Source: an uncultured Allobaculum sp.
Lineage (GTDB): Bacteria; Bacillota_I; Bacilli_A; Erysipelotrichales; Erysipelotrichaceae
Assembly: GCA_948467695.1 (NCBI GenBank)
Contig: CAOKFJ010000118.1
Coordinates: forward strand, 1 to 6,245
DNA length: 6,245 nucleotides
Reading direction: 5' to 3'
In this document: positions 1 to 5,550 of the stretch, in pieces
Layout of the letters: every line of letters begins with the position of its first letter
Numbering within the stretch: position 1 is the first letter of the stretch
The notes under the pieces: model-generated
Told to the model about the DNA's origin: nothing
Database searches by the model: none
The model's input: the letters and a program-made list of their open reading frames with translations, nothing else
Translations under genes and position numbers: made by a program

Positions 1-164
1 CCGACCGCTAGCGACAAAGATGACGTATATAAAACGTATATCCCTAAGCGAGGGCAGCCGCGAGGCTGAAAACAGACTGTTCCGCAAAACGAGCGGGAAG
101 AGAACTGCACCCCATATTGAAAATATCGAACAGATCGAATCAGAAGACGAACGGAGGAGAAGAC
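1..164 (+). promoter_or_regulatory. metK upstream leader with three consecutive hairpins, class not recognised
   Basis: Three stem-loops can be drawn in a row: CCCT/AGGG (42-45 with 51-54, loop AAGCG), then directly abutting CAGCC/GGCTG (55-59 with 64-68) capped by the GNRA-type tetraloop GCGA, then TTCCGC/GCGGGA (80-85 with 93-98, one G-U pair). An 8-base direct repeat ACGTATAT occurs at 23-30 and 34-41. I looked for SAM-I, SAM-III (SMK box) and T-box core motifs and do not see them, and no convincing -35/-10 pair is present. The promoter and any 5' part of the element may lie left of the window. One frame could be the last 22 codons of an upstream gene stopping at 67-69, but such a short open frame is expected by chance. 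Confidence 0.35.
153..157 (+). promoter_or_regulatory. metK ribosome binding site
   Basis: GGAGG (within GGAGGAGA) lies 7 nt before ATG 165. It decides in favour of this start over the in-frame TTG at 117, which has no such site. Confidence 0.85.
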
Positions 165-1274
165 ATGAAAGACTATATTTTTACCAGCGAATCGGTAACC
201 GAAGGCCATCCTGACAAAGTGTGCGACCAGATCGCCGATTCCATCGTTGACGAAGCGCTGCGCCAGGATCCCTATTCCAACATGGCTGTCGAAGCGACCA
301 TCAAAGACGACTTTATCCTTGTCTATGGCGAGGCGAATACAACAGCGACAATCGATTTTGAAGGCATCGCAAAAGATGTTCTTAAACGCATCGGCTATCC
401 CGAAGAGTATCACGTGCATGTTGTCGTGAATAAACAGTCCCCCGAGATTCATAATGCGGTAAACAAAACTGCAGATGGAAAACTTGAAGTTGCCGCCGGC
501 GACCAGGGCATTATGTTCGGCTATGCCTGCAACGAAACCGATGAATACATGCCCGCGCCGATTTACTATGCGCACAAGCTGTCCAGACAGCTCACCAAAG
601 TACGCCGCGACGAACCCGGCAAACTGATGCCCGATGGAAAGACACAGGTATCGATTGAATACAAAGACGACAAACCTGTGCGTATCGACACCATCGTCGT
701 TTCCTCCCAGCATTCCGCTGATCTGAGCCAGGAAGAACTCAAAGAGCTCATCATGGAAAAAGTCATCAAACCGGCGATTCCCGCTGAACTGCTTGACGAA
801 AATACAAAATACTTCATCAACCCGAGCGGATCTTTCGTAGTCGGCGGATCGTTTGGCGACTCCGGCACCACCGGACGCAAAATTGTCTGCGACACCTATG
901 GCGGAATGGGTCATATCGGCGGCGGATGCTTCTCGTCCAAAGACCCCACCAAAGTTGACCGTTCTGCAGCTTACTACTCCCGCTGGGTTGCTAAAAACCT
1001 CGTTGCTGCCGGTCTTGCGGACAAATGCGAAGTTGAAGTCGCTTATGCGATCGGACGCAAGGAACCTGTATCCATCTGCGTGGAAAGCTTTGGCACAGGC
1101 AAAGTGAGCGAAGAAGAAATGCTCGATATCGTCAACAAGAATTTCAACTTTGAAGTTGGCAATATCCTTGATGAACTTGATCTGCGCCGACCGATCTACA
1201 CACGCACCACCAACTACGGACATTTCGGCGATCCCGATCTGCCCTGGGAAAAGATCATCGAACTCAAACGATAG
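165..1274 (+). CDS. metK: S-adenosylmethionine synthetase (methionine adenosyltransferase)
   Basis: Makes S-adenosylmethionine from methionine and ATP in the cytoplasm, releasing phosphate and pyrophosphate; the family usually acts as a homotetramer. The 369-residue product is slightly shorter than the 384-400 usual in bacteria. Visible signatures: GHPDK at residues 14-18, the adenosine-loop motif GDQGIMFGYA from residue 112, and the second family signature GGGCFSSKDPTKVDRS from residue 252. By comparison with E. coli MetK, active-site positions are kept: H15, D17, E43, D113, K159, D232, R238, K239, K259, K263 and D265. The C and second S in GGGCFSSKD replace the A and G of E. coli, a variant the family signature allows. 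The start is ATG 165 because GGAGG at 153-157 lies 7 nt upstream; an in-frame TTG at 117 would add 16 residues lacking family similarity. It appears monocistronic, ending in the terminator at 1331-1362. Confidence 0.97.
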   Translation: MKDYIFTSESVTEGHPDKVCDQIADSIVDEALRQDPYSNMAVEATIKDDFILVYGEANTTATIDFEGIAKDVLKRIGYPEEYHVHVVVNKQSPEIHNAVNKTADGKLEVAAGDQGIMFGYACNETDEYMPAPIYYAHKLSRQLTKVRRDEPGKLMPDGKTQVSIEYKDDKPVRIDTIVVSSQHSADLSQEELKELIMEKVIKPAIPAELLDENTKYFINPSGSFVVGGSFGDSGTTGRKIVCDTYGGMGHIGGGCFSSKDPTKVDRSAAYYSRWVAKNLVAAGLADKCEVEVAYAIGRKEPVSICVESFGTGKVSEEEMLDIVNKNFNFEVGNILDELDLRRPIYTRTTNYGHFGDPDLPWEKIIELKR

Positions 1275-1293
1275 TCCTCATGTTCCATATGCA

Positions 1294-1313
1294 ATTGATG
1301 TCATGACATCAAT
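1294..1313. repeat. Perfect 20-bp palindrome between metK and its terminator
   Basis: ATTGATGTCATGACATCAAT is a perfect 10+10 palindrome without spacer, starting 19 nt after the metK stop codon. Flanking GC on each side extends it if A1293 is bulged. In DNA it has the form of a dimeric regulator site; in the metK transcript it would fold as an 8-bp stem with a CATG loop. The sequence does not distinguish these readings. Confidence 0.6.
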
Positions 1314-1330
1314 GCCTGGAAAAAAAGAAG

Positions 1331-1362
1331 AAGCGCTCCGGCAGAAAAATGCCGGAGCGCTT
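1331..1362 (+). terminator. Intrinsic terminator of metK, potentially bidirectional
   Basis: A perfect 13-bp GC-rich stem (1331-1343 paired with 1350-1362) with loop GAAAAA is followed by TGCTTTAT. On the opposite strand the same stem is followed by a long T run (complement of 1319-1330), so it could stop transcription in both directions, although no minus-strand gene approaches it from the right. Confidence 0.9.
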
Positions 1363-1611
1363 TGCTTTATCAGGAATTCGCATTGTCAGAAAAGAGTCGT
1401 TCTTTTTCTGCGATGATCATCATTCGCAACCAATATGATGGTTATTTGTTCTATGATAATGTTTGAATAAAATTATTATTTTGATCTCATATAACATGAA
1501 AATCAAAGGATGCGCACTGAAATAATTTCGTGTAAGCGTATTCATATATAAATAAAACTTTACGAATTGGACTTGATATTTCATTTTTCGTTATTTTATT
1601 ATTTGAAATGT
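1363..1611. other. Non-coding gap, mostly AT-rich, before the GH3 gene
   Basis: No plausible gene is seen. Two small imperfect hairpins occur near its left end: 1387-1410 (CAGAAAAGA against a T-rich arm) and 1409-1428 (TGCGATGA against TCATTCGCA with one bulge). From about 1430 to 1660 the sequence is strikingly A/T-rich compared with the flanking genes, which are close to even in base composition. The octamer ATTCGCAA at 1422-1429 recurs in the gap before the U32 gene. Such AT-rich DNA is common upstream of regulated promoters, but nothing more specific can be supported. Confidence 0.5.
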
Positions 1612-1655
1612 GTTAAATGTTAACGTTGAATTTACTTTGAAAAATAGCGTAAACT
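1612..1655 (+). promoter_or_regulatory. Predicted sigma-A promoter and operator-like repeat of the GH3 gene
   Basis: A -35 TTGAAT (1626-1631) and a -10 TAAACT (1650-1655) are separated by 18 nt, predicting transcription from about 1662 and a leader near 97 nt. Immediately upstream of the -35 is the inverted repeat GTTAA-ATG-TTAAC (1612-1624), placed where an activator or repressor dimer might bind. The same -10 hexamer is used in the predicted promoter of the metalloregulator gene (4970-4975). Confidence 0.55.
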
Positions 1656-1670
1656 TGAGTTGTGAAATGA

Positions 1671-1713
1671 CAGATCAGAGTATTCCGAAAGCCGGCTCGG
1701 ACCTTTCTGACTG
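1671..1713 (+). promoter_or_regulatory. Stem-loop near the 5' end of the GH3 transcript
   Basis: CAG-(A)-TCAGA (1671-1679) pairs with TCTGACTG (1706-1713), with A1674 bulged. After a symmetric 4x4 internal loop, TCCGA (1684-1688) pairs with TCGGA (1697-1701), closing an 8-nt loop AAGCCGGC. No T run follows, so it is not a terminator. If transcription starts near 1662, the element lies about 9 nt from the 5' end, where such structures often stabilise mRNA. The loop contains the self-complementary GCCGGC. Confidence 0.45.
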
Positions 1714-1745
1714 AAAAAACATTTCCAGCGAAAAAGAAGCTAAAA

Positions 1746-1750
1746 AAGGA
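1746..1750 (+). promoter_or_regulatory. GH3 gene ribosome binding site
   Basis: AAGGA in an A-rich context, 8 nt before ATG 1759. It supports the start that also gives an intact signal peptide. Confidence 0.75.
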
Positions 1751-1758
1751 AATAATTT

Positions 1759-4170
1759 ATGTTCAAAAACACACTGCGCAAGTCCCTGCGCCGCGCCGCG
1801 GCGGGACTGCTGTCCTGTGCAGCCGCATGTTCGATGGTTTTTGGCGCCACTCCTATCGCCGCTGAGGAATTCGTTGAAGAATCCGCCATCGAAGATCGCG
1901 TTCAGGATATTCTCGGGAAAATGACGACCCGTCAGAAAATCACGCAGATGATCATGCCTGATTTTCGCAAGTGGGGCACAACCACTGAAAACGCTACTGA
2001 CTTTACTGTCATGAACGATGAAGTCAGCAAAATCATCGCCGACTACGATTTCGGCGCAGTTATTCTCTTTGCCAACAACGTAAAAACAACTGAACAGTCT
2101 TTCAACCTTGCTATGGACATTCAGAAAGCAGCCATCAGTGACGGCGGTCTGCCCGTTCTGCTGTCCATCGACCAGGAAGGCGGTATTGTAACCCGTCTTG
2201 GTACAGGTTCCGCTCTGCCGGGCAACATGGCAGTCGGCGCAACCCACAGCATTGACGATGCCAAGAAAGTCGGCGAAATCATCGGTTCCGAACTGTCCGT
2301 TCTGGGCATCAACACCGACCTTGCTCCTGATGTAGACGTCAACAACAACCCGAACAACCCCGTTATCGGTCTGCGTTCCTTCGGCGACGATCCCGAACAG
2401 GTTGGCCTGATGGGATCCGCAGTCATTGCCGGTCTGAATGAATACAACGTCATCGGATGCGCCAAGCACTTCCCAGGTCATGGCGATGTATCGACCGACT
2501 CTCATTACGGTCTGCCCGTAGTGGACAAAACACTTGAAGAAATCAAAAACAACGAGCTGAAACCTTTCCAGGTTGCGATCGACGAAGGCATCGATATGAT
2601 CATGACCGCTCATATCCTCTTCCCGGCTCTTGATGACACAACACTTCATTCCGACCAGACCGGAAATGAAGAAAAACTTCCCGCAACACTCTCCAAAAAG
2701 ATCATTACCGACCTTCTGAAAGGCGAAATGGGATTTGACGGCGTAGTCAGCACCGATGCCATGAACATGGCTGGTGTTGCTGCAGCATGGTCGCAGCCCC
2801 AGCGTACCGCCGTGGCTATGGAAGCCGGCGCGGACCTGATCTGCATGCCGACCGTTCTGTATTGCGAAGACGACCTGAAAGATCTCGATGCAGTCATTGA
2901 CTATTGCGAACAGGAAGTTGAAAACGGCAAGCTGAGCGAAGAACGTCTCGACGATGCCTGCACACGTATCCTGACTCTCAAAGCGGAAAAAGGAATTCTC
3001 GACTGGAACGAAGACGACTACTCGCTCGAAGAAGCGCTGCAGGTTGTCGGTTCCGCTGAAAACAAAGAAGCTGAACGCGAAATCTCCGCTCGCGCAGTAA
3101 CTGTTACCCGCAACAACGACAATGTCCTCCCCATGGACATTCAGAAAAACACCAATGTTGTCTTTGCGCTGCCTTATTCCAATGAACCTGGTCTGACCAG
3201 CATGGCATGGAACCGCGGCAAAGAAGCAGGCACTGTTCCTGCAGGCGCGAAGATGGATTACTTCGTGTACACCAGCCAGTCCGAACTGACTGATGAACAG
3301 AAAGCCAAAATCGATTGGGCAGACTATGTAGTTGCCGTGACCGAAGTATCCAGACCGGATCGTATGGTCGGCAAACACTGGTCCAGCAAAATCCCGAACG
3401 ACATCATGGATTATGGAAAATCCAAAAACAAAAAGACCGTCATCATGTCTGCGGACAAACCATATGATACGCAGTGGTATCCCAATGCCGATGCAGTCAT
3501 GGCAGTTTACGGCAACAAGGGAACCGGCGTAGACCCGACAGAATCCCTCATCGGCGGCATCACCACCGCAAACGAAGCATTCGGTCCCAATATTCTGGCT
3601 GGTGTGGAAGTTGCCCTCGGCACTTTCGGTGCAAGCGGTCAGCTGCCTGTCAATGTGTATAAATATGATGAAGCAACAAGCCAGTACTCCACTGATGAAG
3701 TTGTTTACCCGCGCGGTTTCGGTCTGACCTATCAGTCCAAAGCTGACGCCAACCGCGTTATGATGTTCCGTCTGTACAACCCCAATTCCGGCGAACATTT
3801 CTACACGGAAAGCGCAAGAGAGCGCGATGCTCTTGTTTCCTACGGCTGGAAAGCTGAAGGCGTTGCCTGGATCGCACCCAAAGAGTCCAAGACTCCGGTT
3901 TACCGTCTGTACAACCACAACGCAGGCGATCACTTCTATACACTCAGCGAACGCGAAAGAGATTATCTCGTGAATGCCGGCTGGAGATATGAAGGTATCG
4001 GCTGGTACTCGGATGATGCCAAGACCGTCAATGTGTATCGTGAATACAACCCCAACGCCAAAGTGGGAAGCCACAACTTCACAACAGACTACAAAGAACA
4101 TACCTATCTGGTTGAACTCGGCTGGAAAGATGAAAACATCGCCTGGTATGCTCTGGAAAATTTCGAATAG
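1759..4170 (+). CDS. Secreted GH3 beta-N-acetylhexosaminidase (NagZ-like) with C-terminal DUF5648 repeats
   Basis: An 803-residue exported glycoside hydrolase of family 3, expected to remove terminal beta-linked N-acetylglucosamine from peptidoglycan fragments or other glycans outside the membrane. Residues 1-35 form a signal peptide: basic start, hydrophobic core, probable cleavage after TPIAA. The catalytic domain (about 45-415) carries IDQEGG (137-142), KHFPGHGDVSTDSHYGLP (236-253) with the NagZ-type Asp247/His249 acid-base pair, and the nucleophile Asp333 in FDGVVSTDAMNM. These lie exactly 15 residues after the Asp232/His234/Asp318 recalled for Bacillus subtilis NagZ (YbbD). A GH3 C-terminal sandwich domain (about 445-657) ends in PRGFGLTY. 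Three DUF5648-type repeats follow at about 670-707, 715-752 and 760-799, the third divergent. There is no LPXTG motif or convincing lipobox, so the repeats may serve as a binding module (inference). Substrate specificity cannot be fixed from sequence alone. It appears monocistronic. Confidence 0.9.
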   Translation: MFKNTLRKSLRRAAAGLLSCAAACSMVFGATPIAAEEFVEESAIEDRVQDILGKMTTRQKITQMIMPDFRKWGTTTENATDFTVMNDEVSKIIADYDFGAVILFANNVKTTEQSFNLAMDIQKAAISDGGLPVLLSIDQEGGIVTRLGTGSALPGNMAVGATHSIDDAKKVGEIIGSELSVLGINTDLAPDVDVNNNPNNPVIGLRSFGDDPEQVGLMGSAVIAGLNEYNVIGCAKHFPGHGDVSTDSHYGLPVVDKTLEEIKNNELKPFQVAIDEGIDMIMTAHILFPALDDTTLHSDQTGNEEKLPATLSKKIITDLLKGEMGFDGVVSTDAMNMAGVAAAWSQPQRTAVAMEAGADLICMPTVLYCEDDLKDLDAVIDYCEQEVENGKLSEERLDDACTRILTLKAEKGILDWNEDDYSLEEALQVVGSAENKEAEREISARAVTVTRNNDNVLPMDIQKNTNVVFALPYSNEPGLTSMAWNRGKEAGTVPAGAKMDYFVYTSQSELTDEQKAKIDWADYVVAVTEVSRPDRMVGKHWSSKIPNDIMDYGKSKNKKTVIMSADKPYDTQWYPNADAVMAVYGNKGTGVDPTESLIGGITTANEAFGPNILAGVEVALGTFGASGQLPVNVYKYDEATSQYSTDEVVYPRGFGLTYQSKADANRVMMFRLYNPNSGEHFYTESARERDALVSYGWKAEGVAWIAPKESKTPVYRLYNHNAGDHFYTLSERERDYLVNAGWRYEGIGWYSDDAKTVNVYREYNPNAKVGSHNFTTDYKEHTYLVELGWKDENIAWYALENFE
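3766..4155 (+). repeat. Three tandem DUF5648 repeats in the GH3 protein
   Basis: At protein level, repeats 1 and 2 align closely: [FY]RLYN-N-[SA]G-[ED]HFYT---[RE]ERD-LV--GW--EG--W. Repeat 3 (YREYNPNAK...HNFTT...LVELGW...IAWYAL) keeps the first and last parts but has lost HFYT. The family is widespread at the C-termini of secreted bacterial proteins, and its role is not established to my knowledge. The repeats diverge enough at DNA level to indicate an old duplication. Confidence 0.8.
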
Positions 4171-4190
4171 AAATTTCTCTTCTCAAATAT

Positions 4191-4226
4191 AAAAACTCCG
4201 GCTCTGCAAAAGCAGAGCCCGTTTTT
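4191..4226. terminator. Bidirectional intrinsic terminator between convergent genes
   Basis: GGCTCTGC (4200-4207) pairs with GCAGAGCC (4212-4219) over an AAAA loop. Flanking AAAAAC (4191-4196) and GTTTTT (4221-4226) provide a U tract in both directions. It lies 20 nt after the GH3 stop and about 90 nt beyond the stop of the convergent Nudix gene, so it can serve both. Confidence 0.9.
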
Positions 4227-4259
4227 CTTCGAAACTGCGCCAAACGCAATGGATGGTTT

Positions 4260-4317
4260 TTCAGGCAGAAGAAGATTCAGAACAGTACTGTCCTATGCCG
4301 ATGGATTCCTGCCTGAA
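4260..4317. repeat. 9-bp inverted repeat with nested palindrome downstream of the Nudix gene
   Basis: TTCAGGCAG (4260-4268) and CTGCCTGAA (4309-4317) are perfect inverse complements spaced by 40 nt, with the 10-bp palindrome ACAGTACTGT (4282-4291) nearly at the centre. The right arm abuts the Nudix stop codon and overlaps a second small palindrome, CCTGA-A-TCAGG (4312-4322). It may fold in the 3' end of the Nudix transcript. There is no T run and no open frame inside. Confidence 0.45.
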
Positions 4318-4830
4318 TCAGGACAGATACAGCGCACTGTCGCTCAGATCGACAGGCTGTTCGTTGATGGTCGCGCTGATGAGCTCATCGCCTAGATAGT
4401 TGAGTTCCATATAGAACTGCTCGTCGCCATCGCGCAGCTTTTTGAGAAAGATCAGATCGCCTTTCCATAAGTTGAGCGAAGTCATCTTTTCCCAGTCTAC
4501 CCAGACCAGTTCGCCCTCATCGCACTCTTTCAGCAAAGAGGCATCGAACGATCCGCCGCCGTAGAGAAACATCAGTTCAGAGAAAAGCGGATCGTCTTCG
4601 TGCTTGCGAAAGTTGAAGGTAATGATGCCCGCAAGACGGGGATTATGCCATTCAAGACCTGTTTCCTCGCGGCATTCGCGCTGCATGCATCCAAGAACGG
4701 TTTCGCCATCTTCAAGCTTGCCGCCGATGCCGATCCATTTCTCTTTGTTGATGTCGTTTTTCTTTTTGACGCGATGAAGAAGAAGCACTTTTCTATCCTG
4801 TTCCATATAGCCAAGTGTTGTCACTAACAT
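4318..4830 (-). CDS. Nudix hydrolase, MTH1/MutT-like (probable 8-oxo-dGTP diphosphatase)
   Basis: A cytoplasmic 170-residue pyrophosphohydrolase, probably removing oxidised or other aberrant nucleoside triphosphates from the pool. The Nudix box GX5EX7REUXEEXGU is complete at residues 37-59 (GKLEDGE, then RECREETGL). The position normally filled by an aliphatic residue (U) is Cys53. The metal-binding glutamates of REXXEE are present. The preceding KEKWIGIGG and the later GELVWVDWEKM with LWKGD resemble the MTH1-like Firmicutes subgroup often annotated as 8-oxo-dGTP diphosphatase, but substrate assignment within Nudix proteins from sequence is uncertain. The start is set by AGAGGTG (4838-4844 on the minus strand), 7 nt before ATG. 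The gene is divergent from the metalloregulator and convergent with the GH3 gene. No convincing -10/-35 pair was found on the minus strand. Confidence 0.88.
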   Translation of the reverse strand: MLVTTLGYMEQDRKVLLLHRVKKKNDINKEKWIGIGGKLEDGETVLGCMQRECREETGLEWHNPRLAGIITFNFRKHEDDPLFSELMFLYGGGSFDASLLKECDEGELVWVDWEKMTSLNLWKGDLIFLKKLRDGDEQFYMELNYLGDELISATINEQPVDLSDSALYLS

Positions 4831-4837
4831 TGTTTTT

Positions 4838-4844
4838 CACCTCT
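4838..4844 (-). promoter_or_regulatory. Nudix gene ribosome binding site
   Basis: On the minus strand AGAGGTG precedes the ATG (4830-4828) by 7 nt. It touches the tandem 12-bp repeat at 4844-4867. Confidence 0.75.
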
Positions 4845-4867
4845 AAGTATGTAAGTAAGTATGTAAG
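4844..4867. repeat. Tandem 12-bp direct repeat in the Nudix gene 5' region
   Basis: TAAGTATGTAAG occurs twice back to back and exactly (4844-4855, 4856-4867), ending at the Nudix Shine-Dalgarno sequence. It may be a simple slippage duplication or a paired regulator site. It lies between the Nudix start and the metalloregulator promoter. Confidence 0.7.
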
Positions 4868-4946
4868 AAAAGGTATTTGTATTTTCGCATTGCGCTATTC
4901 TTCATGCAAACGGTCCTCATCGCCGCATTGACTGGCGGTCGGTGAT

Positions 4947-4975
4947 TTGACGAAAATGCATCGGCAATCTAAACT
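4947..4975 (+). promoter_or_regulatory. Predicted sigma-A promoter of the metalloregulator gene (leaderless)
   Basis: -35 TTGACG (4947-4952), 17-nt spacer, -10 TAAACT (4970-4975). The expected transcription start, 6-7 nt after the -10, coincides with ATG 4982, and no Shine-Dalgarno sequence is present. A second possible pair, TTGACT (4928-4933) and GAAAAT (4952-4957), would add only a leader of about 18 nt, also without a ribosome binding site. Confidence 0.65.
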
Positions 4976-4981
4976 GAAATC

Positions 4982-5386
4982 ATGCATTCAGATAAAAAAG
5001 ATCCGATTCTGACGGAATCGGTTGAAGACTACCTCGAATCTGTTCTTGTCCTTTCCACGCAGCTTCCCTATGTGCGCTCGGTCGATGTGGCAAGCCATCT
5101 CGGCTTCTCCAAGCCATCGGTATCGCATGCGGTGAAACTGCTCAACGAGGAGGGGTTTCTGGAAGTGACGCCAAGCAAGCATCTGATCCTGACCGAAAAG
5201 GGAAGAGATGCGGCAGAACGCACGTACAAGCGTCATCAGTTCTTTGCGCAGATGCTTGTGAGCATCGGTGTGGATCCGCAAGTCGCGGAAGAAGACGCGT
5301 GCCGTCTTGAGCATGTCATTTCGCAGGAAACATTCGATGCCATCGTGCGCTATTACACGCATGAGAATACATCCAAAGAACAATAG
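4982..5386 (+). CDS. DtxR/MntR-family metal-dependent transcriptional regulator
   Basis: A cytoplasmic DNA-binding repressor expected to sense Mn(II) or Fe(II) and control metal uptake genes. The 134-residue length matches the short MntR type without an SH3-like domain. A winged helix covers about residues 10-75, with the recognition helix in SKPSVSHAVKLLNEEGFL and the wing ending in LILTEKG. The dimerisation and metal-binding part covers about 76-125. Aligning to B. subtilis MntR (offset 8) gives ligands D16, E19, H85, C107, E110 and H111. The MntR Glu99 position is Cys, as in DtxR Cys102, while D16 is MntR-like. The start is firm: a TAA in frame at 4970-4972 excludes upstream extension, and no other start codon occurs before residue 31. 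No ribosome binding site precedes it. No metal transporter gene lies in the window, so its targets are unknown. Confidence 0.9.
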   Translation: MHSDKKDPILTESVEDYLESVLVLSTQLPYVRSVDVASHLGFSKPSVSHAVKLLNEEGFLEVTPSKHLILTEKGRDAAERTYKRHQFFAQMLVSIGVDPQVAEEDACRLEHVISQETFDAIVRYYTHENTSKEQ

Positions 5387-5484
5387 AGTTCGCGATTCAT
5401 TCTGTTTTCGTTCATCTTTGAACGAGCTGTCCTGCTCGCCAAAGCGGACAGAGAGATTTGCTTTCAATACATATTCGCAAGCGC

Positions 5485-5513
5485 AAAAGGCAGTCAGCGA
5501 CCGGCTGCCTTTT
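5485..5513. terminator. Intrinsic terminator downstream of the metalloregulator gene
   Basis: AAAAGGCAGTC (5485-5495) pairs with GGCTGCCTTTT (5503-5513) over loop AGCGACC, 11 bp with one G-U pair. The arms supply short A and T runs on both sides, so it may work in both directions. The T run is short, so efficiency is uncertain. Confidence 0.75.
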
Positions 5514-5550
5514 AGTATGCAAACAAGCCGATGCTTTGCGGCTTAGCCTC

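Noticed and set aside
117..164. N-terminal extension of MetK from TTG 117
   Set aside because: The 16 extra residues do not resemble the family, and GGAGG at 153-157 is correctly placed for ATG 165.
1..164. SAM riboswitch or T-box upstream of metK
   Set aside because: Expected from gene function, but the conserved core motifs of these classes are not seen in the visible part.
20..214. Small plus-strand open frame overlapping the metK start
   Set aside because: It runs into metK in another frame, has no ribosome binding site, and its tail is a frame-shifted reading of the MetK N-terminus.
1150..1416. Open frame across the metK end, terminator and gap
   Set aside because: It reads metK out of frame and passes through the terminator hairpin; no start signal.
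1807..1818. Lipobox (LLSC) in the GH3 signal peptide
   Set aside because: The Cys follows too short a hydrophobic run after arginines and is itself followed by the rest of the hydrophobic core; type I cleavage after TPIAA fits better.
1675..4101. 808-codon open frame on the minus strand opposite the GH3 gene
   Set aside because: It mirrors a strongly supported GH3 gene with signal peptide and catalytic motifs. Its translation is an unlikely mix rich in F, C, V and H without recognisable motifs, and it reflects codon bias of the real gene.
4883..4965. Imperfect inverted repeats between the Nudix and regulator genes (TTTCGCAT/ATGCAAA; GCCGCATT/AATG-CAT-CGGC)
   Set aside because: Each needs bulges or long spacers and neither resembles a known MntR or DtxR box, so they are not called as operators.
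4988..5467. 159-codon minus-strand frame opposite the metalloregulator
   Set aside because: A shadow of a well-supported gene on the plus strand; no motif or ribosome binding site.
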